DNA from: Symbiobacteriaceae bacterium
GTDB lineage: Bacteria; Bacillota_E; Symbiobacteriia; Symbiobacteriales; Symbiobacteriaceae
Assembly (NCBI GenBank): GCA_027356675.1
Contig: DAHVXO010000171.1
Coordinates: 1-10,131, forward strand
DNA length: 10,131 nt
Direction of reading: 5' to 3'
Each line of letters starts with the position of its first letter. Within the stretch, counting starts at the first letter, position 1. The notes beneath the pieces are model-generated. The model searched no databases. It had not been told where the DNA came from and was given only the letters and a program-made list of their open reading frames with translations. This document shows, one piece after another, positions 6,104-10,131 of this stretch. A program made the translations under genes and the position numbers.

Positions 6104-8164
6104 TCAACGCATCTGCCAGCGAGAGTCAAACACGTAGTTGGTGCAGGCCCGAGTGCCTTCGCAAAGTGCGACGCTGCCATCGGGACCTACTGAAACGGTG
6201 AGTTCGGGTCCCCCGCGCACGTAGAGACCGCGCACTGGGGTTGTCTGGCCCGGTGCATAGCTGATACGGATTCGCTCAGCAATCATGTTGTCATAGCGGT
6301 CGTCCAGGGCATTGGCGGCCTGCCAGGCCGAACCATCCCACCTGTAGAGCAGCACTGCGCCGGAGTCTGTCCCCTTGCCAGCCACCACCAGCCAGCGCGC
6401 CCCCCCGCCCTCGACTGCCCGAGCGCCCACCCAGCGATCTATAATCCGCGGCGCTGTCGACTCAATCACCACGTTTTTGTCCGCCTGGATGATGACCGGC
6501 ACCACACCGCTGCCGTTCAGCGGCAGCCCGACCACCCGGGTGTTCGCGCCCGCATCATACACGGGAATATCCAAGCCGGCAGCCTTGCTCAGGGTCACGG
6601 CAAGTTGCGCCGTGCCCAGCGCCTGGATGTCAGGCATCAACAGGTATTGCTTCACGTCTTCCGCCGCGGACATGACCTGCTGGGCTGTGGCCGACGCGGA
6701 AGTAGCCGTCTTGAGCTTCTCAGCGAGCCACCCGGTCCCGCCCAGGCGGTCCCCCGCCCAAGTGAGCGAGAAACAACCGGTCGTGTTCTCGCACAGGCGC
6801 ACGCTGGGATCGGCCTCGGGCAGCAACATCACCGAGGCCTGCGGGAAAGCCACCGGATTCCACTCGATCGTCAGGTTGGCCGAGTTGGCGGGGCGCTGGA
6901 AAGACCAGGCCGCGTCCACGGGCAGGAAACCGAACCAGTCCGGCGCCGTTTCCCAGTCACCGCCCGAGGTAAACCGCAGGAGCGTGACCGCCTTCCGTGC
7001 CACCGGGGTACCCTTGGCGCCGCGCGGGGTCGCATCCATCAGGACCACCAGACCGGGCAGTCCCTGCCGGCTCGTCATCCGGAGGGATTCCACAACGCCC
7101 GGCAGGGTAATGGCTTGAGCCGCGGGCAGCCCGCCGCCGGACCGGTGCTGGATCACCGTAAAACTCTGCTCGCTGTCGGGAACGGGTATGCTGACCAACC
7201 GGACCGCGAGGTTTGCCTGCTGGTCACGGTTGACGGTCGCCCCGGCGGGCAGCTTGGCGGTAAGGTCCTCCGTCCAAGAGTCCATCTCCTGCAAGTAGGC
7301 GGGCAACTTGCGGGTCGCCTTGTCCCAGGCCTGGTCCCGGTCGGCTTTGGGGGCCTTGGCGTCCAGGGCCGTGTGGAACCCCTGGAATGTACTGAAGTTC
7401 CGCTCATCCAACAGGACGAACCTGGACTTCCAGTCCAACGCCAGGTCTGCATCAAAGTAGAGGCGCAGCGGCTGCTTGGCGTCGAAGCGTGGCCGCCAGG
7501 CCTCCGGCACAGGCGAAGCAACGATCAAGAAGTTGTTCCGCACCTCGAGCGACAGGTCGCCAATTTTCGCGGGCAGACCCTTGAACACAGAAACGTTAGG
7601 GCGGAACTCGCCCGTGCGGGAGTCGCGCTGGTAATGGGCAACGTAACCGCCGCCCCTGGCCATCGAAAAGGCCAGAGTTAGCAACGTCTGGCCGCCGTCC
7701 TCAAGCGTCTTGGCGCTCATGACCTGGCCGCCGGGCAGCGCCGCCAGTTCGGCCGCCTGCGGCCCGCTGGTCAAGTTCACCTGCACGAGCACCCGCTCGC
7801 CAGGGGGAACGACTCCGGGACCCGGGAGCATGAGGCCGATCACACGCACCGAGCCGCTTTCAAACAGCCGGACCATCGGCGCTGTCCCACCCGGCACCGG
7901 CTTCTCCCATTCCGCCTTGTTCACCCGCACGCTGTCGGGTAACTTGAGAAACTCCACCATCGCACGCACAGTGGCTTCCCGCGCCCGCTGCCGCTGGTCG
8001 CTGGACCGATTGACATCCAACGCCTTCTCAGCCTGGCTTCGGACTTGCTCAAGCGTGACGCGTGACGTCTGCGGCGCCGGCGCTGCACTCTTATTGCCAC
8101 ACGCTGTGACAAATCCGAATACCGTCATCAGGAGAAGCGCATAGAGTGAACGGCTTGTTCGCAA
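6104..8164 (-). CDS. Large lipoprotein of unknown family with repeated cysteine motif
   Basis: The 686-residue product starts with MRTSRSLYALLLMTVFGFVT and the lipobox VTAC, so Cys22 should be lipidated and the protein anchored outside the cytoplasmic membrane. A short Ala/Pro linker and a charged helical region (about 33-75) follow, then beta-rich sequence to the end. It has only four further cysteines, in two equally spaced pairs: DPSVRLCENTTGC (452-464) and DGSVALCEGTRAC (662-674). Upstream of each pair lies a similar stretch (VTLLRFTSGGDWETA near 393-407, VLLYRWDGSAWQAA near 604-617). This suggests a duplicated C-terminal module, perhaps propeller-like. TTG 8164 is the start, with AAGGAGG about eight bases upstream. 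It follows coaX by 105 bases containing a hairpin and may have its own promoter, which I could not find. I do not recognise the function. Confidence 0.85.
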   Translation of the reverse strand: MRTSRSLYALLLMTVFGFVTACGNKSAAPAPQTSRVTLEQVRSQAEKALDVNRSSDQRQRAREATVRAMVEFLKLPDSVRVNKAEWEKPVPGGTAPMVRLFESGSVRVIGLMLPGPGVVPPGERVLVQVNLTSGPQAAELAALPGGQVMSAKTLEDGGQTLLTLAFSMARGGGYVAHYQRDSRTGEFRPNVSVFKGLPAKIGDLSLEVRNNFLIVASPVPEAWRPRFDAKQPLRLYFDADLALDWKSRFVLLDERNFSTFQGFHTALDAKAPKADRDQAWDKATRKLPAYLQEMDSWTEDLTAKLPAGATVNRDQQANLAVRLVSIPVPDSEQSFTVIQHRSGGGLPAAQAITLPGVVESLRMTSRQGLPGLVVLMDATPRGAKGTPVARKAVTLLRFTSGGDWETAPDWFGFLPVDAAWSFQRPANSANLTIEWNPVAFPQASVMLLPEADPSVRLCENTTGCFSLTWAGDRLGGTGWLAEKLKTATSASATAQQVMSAAEDVKQYLLMPDIQALGTAQLAVTLSKAAGLDIPVYDAGANTRVVGLPLNGSGVVPVIIQADKNVVIESTAPRIIDRWVGARAVEGGGARWLVVAGKGTDSGAVLLYRWDGSAWQAANALDDRYDNMIAERIRISYAPGQTTPVRGLYVRGGPELTVSVGPDGSVALCEGTRACTNYVFDSRWQMR

Positions 8165-8236
8165 TCCTGTTCCTCCTTCAGGTCTGGCGCTGTCTCGGCC
8201 GGTCTGGCAAAGCCTGCGACAGCTTTTGGCAGCAGG

Positions 8237-8266
8237 GGCGAAGGTTGATCGGGTGCGACCTTCGCC
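8237..8266 (-). terminator. Hairpin after the coaX pair
   Basis: GGCGAAGGT (8237-8245) is the exact reverse complement of ACCTTCGCC (8258-8266), with a 12-base loop. On the minus strand it begins four bases after the coaX stop. It lacks a T-run, so it may end the coaX transcript or only reduce read-through into the lipoprotein gene, whose start is 72 bases further on. Confidence 0.5.
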
Positions 8267-8269
8267 TCC

Positions 8270-9082
8270 TTACGGCGGAGCAGGCCAGGCCCTGGACTCC
8301 CGGTTTCGTTCATACACGCGGCGGACCCCTTCCAGGGTCAAATGTGGTTCTACGTGCGTAATGGTGCGGCTCTCACCGACCACCAGGTGCGCGAGCCCAC
8401 CCGTAGCGATCACGATAGGGTCGGGCCCGTTCGGGGCAATCTCGCGAGAGAGCCGCCGCACCAGCCCATCGGCCTGCCCGGCGAATCCATAGATGATGCC
8501 GGACTGCAGGCTGGCGACCATGTTCCGCCCCAGCACCTGCCTGGGCTTGACCAACTCGATGCGCTGGAGGCGGGCGGCGGCCCTGGTCAGTGCATCCGTC
8601 GAGATGCCGATTCCGGGCGCGATGCAGCCACCCAGGTACTCACCCTCGGCGCTCACGCACTCCAGCTTGGTGGCAGTACCGAAGTCAACGACAATCACCG
8701 GGCGCCAGCGCGGCGCCCCGTACATCTCCCAGGCAGCCACGGCGTTAACCAGGCGGTCCGCACCCAACGCGGACACGTTATCGTAGTGGATGGCAGGCAA
8801 GGTGCGGCTGGCGCTCGTGACCTCGGTCAGCTCAACCCCCAGGTATTTGCGGCACGCCCGGTGCAAGGCGATGTTCAGCGGCGGCACGACGCTCGCCATG
8901 GCCGCTTCGGCGATGTCGGCGGGCGCGAAACCCTCCCGGCGCAGCAGGTGCACGAACTCCAACCCGTACTCGTCGGCCGTGCGGTCCCGCTCGGAGGCCA
9001 CCCGCCAGGTGGCGACCAGTTCATCCTCCAAATAAAGGCCCAGGGTCAGGTTTGTATTGCCGACGTCAAATACGAGGAGCAT
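8270..9082 (-). CDS. coaX: Type III pantothenate kinase paralogue, downstream copy
   Basis: Type III pantothenate kinase phosphorylates pantothenate in the first step of coenzyme A synthesis; it is a homodimer of the acetate/sugar kinase superfamily with active sites at the subunit interface. The 270-residue chain has DVGNTN (6-11), GADR with the expected catalytic Asp109, DFGTAT (133-138), GGCIAPG (151-157) and ATGG (226-229). Some family positions are changed: YDNVSALGADR where YDNP with VGADR is usual, KLE (139-141) where TFD is usual, and EPHLTLEG where DP is usual. ATG 9082 has AAAGGGGAG inside the end of the preceding gene; only three bases separate the two genes, so they are cotranscribed and probably translationally coupled. 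It is a tandem duplicate of its neighbour. Kinase activity is likely but not certain given the changes. Confidence 0.9.
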   Translation of the reverse strand: MLLVFDVGNTNLTLGLYLEDELVATWRVASERDRTADEYGLEFVHLLRREGFAPADIAEAAMASVVPPLNIALHRACRKYLGVELTEVTSASRTLPAIHYDNVSALGADRLVNAVAAWEMYGAPRWRPVIVVDFGTATKLECVSAEGEYLGGCIAPGIGISTDALTRAAARLQRIELVKPRQVLGRNMVASLQSGIIYGFAGQADGLVRRLSREIAPNGPDPIVIATGGLAHLVVGESRTITHVEPHLTLEGVRRVYERNRESRAWPAPP

Positions 9083-9085
9083 TGC

Positions 9086-9877
9086 CTACCGCTCCCCTTT
9101 GACGTGGTTGCGTTCGTAGATAATGCGGAGGCCTTCCAGCGATAGATAGGGGTCGATGATACTGACCGACTCGGTCTCTTGCGAGATGAGCTCGGCCTGG
9201 TCACCAGTCCCGACCACCTTAACCCCCGCCGCAGGCCCGCCAAGCTCCTGAATCAGGCGGCTGACCAGTTCCTCCACCTGGCCGGCGAACCCGAAGATGA
9301 CCCCTGACTGCATGCTATGTACTGTGTTGCGGGCCAGCACAGACTTTGGGCGCACCAGTTCGATGCGCGGCAGCTTTGCGGCATGCTCAAATAAGGCTTC
9401 CACGGAGATGGAGACCCCAGGCGCGATGACGCCTCCCAGGTACTCACCCTCCCGGGAGATGACGTCAAATATGGTCGCCGTACCGCCAAAATCGACAACG
9501 ATGAGCGGTCCGCCGTATTTCTCAAAGGCCGCAACGGCAATCACGATGCGATCGGCCCCGACCTCACGCGGATTGTCGTAGCGGATGACCATACCGGTCT
9601 TGATCCCAGGGCCAACCACCAGCGGCTTGAGCTGGAAATACTTCTGGCACATCCACTCCAGGGTCGGCACCACCGGGGGTACGGAGGAGGAGATGGCCAC
9701 GGCCTGGATGTCCGTTGTCGTAAAACCTTGGTGCTCCAAGAGGTCCATGAACAGCAGTCCATACTCGTCAGCGGTCTTGCGCCGGTCGGTTGCTACACTC
9801 CATTCTGTGCGCAGCAACGGTCCGTCGTAGACTCCGAGACTCATCACAGTGTTCCCTATGTCTACTGCCAGGAGCAA
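9086..9877 (-). CDS. coaX: Type III pantothenate kinase paralogue, upstream copy
   Basis: This is the first gene of the coaX pair. The 263-residue chain starts MLLAVDIGNT and keeps YDNPREVGADR (100-110, catalytic Asp109), GGVIAPG (148-154), IFD (136-138) and IDPYLSLEGL (241-250). It departs from the family at three places: DIGNTV instead of DIGNTN (Val11), one extra Gly in DFGGTAT (129-135), and GTGD instead of ATGG (223-226). I chose TTG 9877 because it gives the standard family N-terminus and has GGGAGGG about nine bases upstream; the frame stays open to 9961 but the extra 28 residues look unrelated. It is probably read from the extended -10 promoter at 9941. By family it makes phosphopantothenate in the cytoplasm; whether both copies are active separately or together is unknown. 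Confidence 0.9.
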   Translation of the reverse strand: MLLAVDIGNTVMSLGVYDGPLLRTEWSVATDRRKTADEYGLLFMDLLEHQGFTTTDIQAVAISSSVPPVVPTLEWMCQKYFQLKPLVVGPGIKTGMVIRYDNPREVGADRIVIAVAAFEKYGGPLIVVDFGGTATIFDVISREGEYLGGVIAPGVSISVEALFEHAAKLPRIELVRPKSVLARNTVHSMQSGVIFGFAGQVEELVSRLIQELGGPAAGVKVVGTGDQAELISQETESVSIIDPYLSLEGLRIIYERNHVKGER

Positions 9878-9940
9878 TGCTCGAACCCTCCCTGGTAGCC
9901 GGCCCGGCGGCGAGTCCAGCTCCGTCTTGGCTCCGGGTCG

Positions 9941-9949
9941 ATTATACCA
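9941..9949 (-). promoter_or_regulatory. Extended -10 promoter for the coaX pair
   Basis: On the minus strand TGGTATAAT (9949-9941) combines a perfect TATAAT with the TGn extension. The region 16-18 bases upstream has no good -35, which is common with extended -10 promoters. The start point would be near 9934, about 57 bases before TTG 9877. Confidence 0.6.
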
Positions 9950-9972
9950 CACATCCCCCAAAATACAGTGAT

Positions 9973-10000
9973 GCGGCCCGGGACAGGCCTCCCGGGCCGC
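9973..10000 (-). terminator. Strong GC hairpin, likely terminator of the gene to the right
   Basis: GCGGCCCGGG (9973-9982) pairs perfectly with CCCGGGCCGC (9991-10000), with one more A-T pair inside. On the minus strand it is followed by ATCACTGTATTTTGG, which has a short T-run eight bases on. It lies upstream of the coaX promoter, so it most likely ends a minus-strand transcript coming from beyond the right edge. Confidence 0.65.
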
Positions 10001-10131
10001 ACAATCTCGCTATGCAGTTGGGAGTCTATAGTCCGCTCACCCCCTGGGGAGGCTGACTTGGTCAGTACTTGGACCCCAAGCAACATCGCTTAAGGTTTGT
10101 CTTTGTGCGGGAAAGGCCCGCAACCCTTGTT
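10001..10131. other. Right-edge stretch without a supportable gene
   Basis: All three minus-strand frames entering from the right edge are closed by 10090, 10062 and 10037, so at most a short gene tail could be here; one option ends in residues NKGCGPFPHKDKP. Small inverted repeats are present: GCGGG-CCCGC (10106-10120), CTTGG-CCAAG (near 10068-10080) and TGAC-GTCA (near 10054-10064). They may belong to a 3' untranslated region. No known riboswitch or T-box motif was recognised. Confidence 0.4.

Noticed and set aside
6016..6180. N-terminal extension of 55 residues on the spore protein
   Set aside because: It overlaps the end of the lipoprotein gene, is unlike any spore protein start, and ATG 6015 has a consensus GGAGGTGA site.
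6605..7681. Plus-strand frame of 358 codons opposite the lipoprotein gene
   Set aside because: Its translation is rich in Arg, Gly and His as expected of a high-GC antisense shadow, and the minus-strand frame has a signal peptide, lipobox and strong ribosome site.
8128..8313. Small minus-strand gene between coaX and the lipoprotein gene
   Set aside because: It overlaps both neighbours in other frames. The GGAGG just after the coaX stop has no start codon at a suitable distance.
8342..9145. Plus-strand frame of 267 codons opposite the coaX genes
   Set aside because: It is antisense to a clearly recognised kinase gene and crosses the coaX junction; there is no family match.
10001..10131. Riboswitch or T-box leader upstream of coaX
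   Set aside because: The strong hairpin at 9973-10000 lies upstream of the coaX promoter, so this stretch would not be in the coaX leader, and no T-box or known riboswitch motif is visible.

Overview
The window looks like a chromosomal segment of an endospore-forming Bacillota with moderately high GC content. Three things point there: an alpha/beta-type small acid-soluble spore protein, a succinate dehydrogenase of the Bacillus type (five-helix, di-haem SdhC followed by SdhA), and very strong GGAGG-type ribosome binding sites. Six of the ten genes appear to start with GTG or TTG. Together with the tandem type III pantothenate kinases this resembles deep-branching, Symbiobacterium-like clostridia, but that placement is inference. 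No rRNA, tRNA, CRISPR array, transposase or phage gene was seen.

Layout. (1) 1-1077, minus strand: the start of sdhA, complete sdhC, and a near-consensus vegetative promoter (TTGACA-17-TACAAT) upstream of sdhC. (2) 1281-1979, plus strand: a single gene of unknown function, closed by a perfect 16-bp hairpin that also lies at the end of the convergent next operon. (3) 4832-2024, minus strand: a three-gene operon of bifunctional-nuclease-domain protein (DUF151) with a very acidic tail, a homoserine-dehydrogenase-family enzyme, and a class V (alanine/serine-glyoxylate type) aminotransferase. (4) 4833-4967: a compact divergent control region in which two sigma-A-like promoters both place their -35 elements in the arms of a 39-bp dyad. 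(5) 4968-5660, plus strand: a MoaD-MoaE fusion (molybdopterin synthase, both subunits in one chain), closed by a hairpin shared with the next gene. (6) 6015-5701, minus strand: the spore protein. (7) 8164-6104, minus strand: a large lipoprotein of unknown family with an internally repeated cysteine motif. (8) 9877-8270, minus strand: two adjacent, divergent type III pantothenate kinase paralogues (coaX) behind an extended -10 promoter. The right edge holds a hairpin terminator and about 130 bases without a supportable gene.

Most of the content is housekeeping: respiration, amino acid metabolism, molybdenum cofactor, coenzyme A and spore DNA protection. No obviously new defence or mobile system is present. 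The parts most worth a second look are the coaX pair, whose conserved motifs are altered in largely different places; the dyad between the divergent operons; the homoserine-dehydrogenase-like enzyme with a changed substrate-loop signature; and the duplicated lipoprotein.
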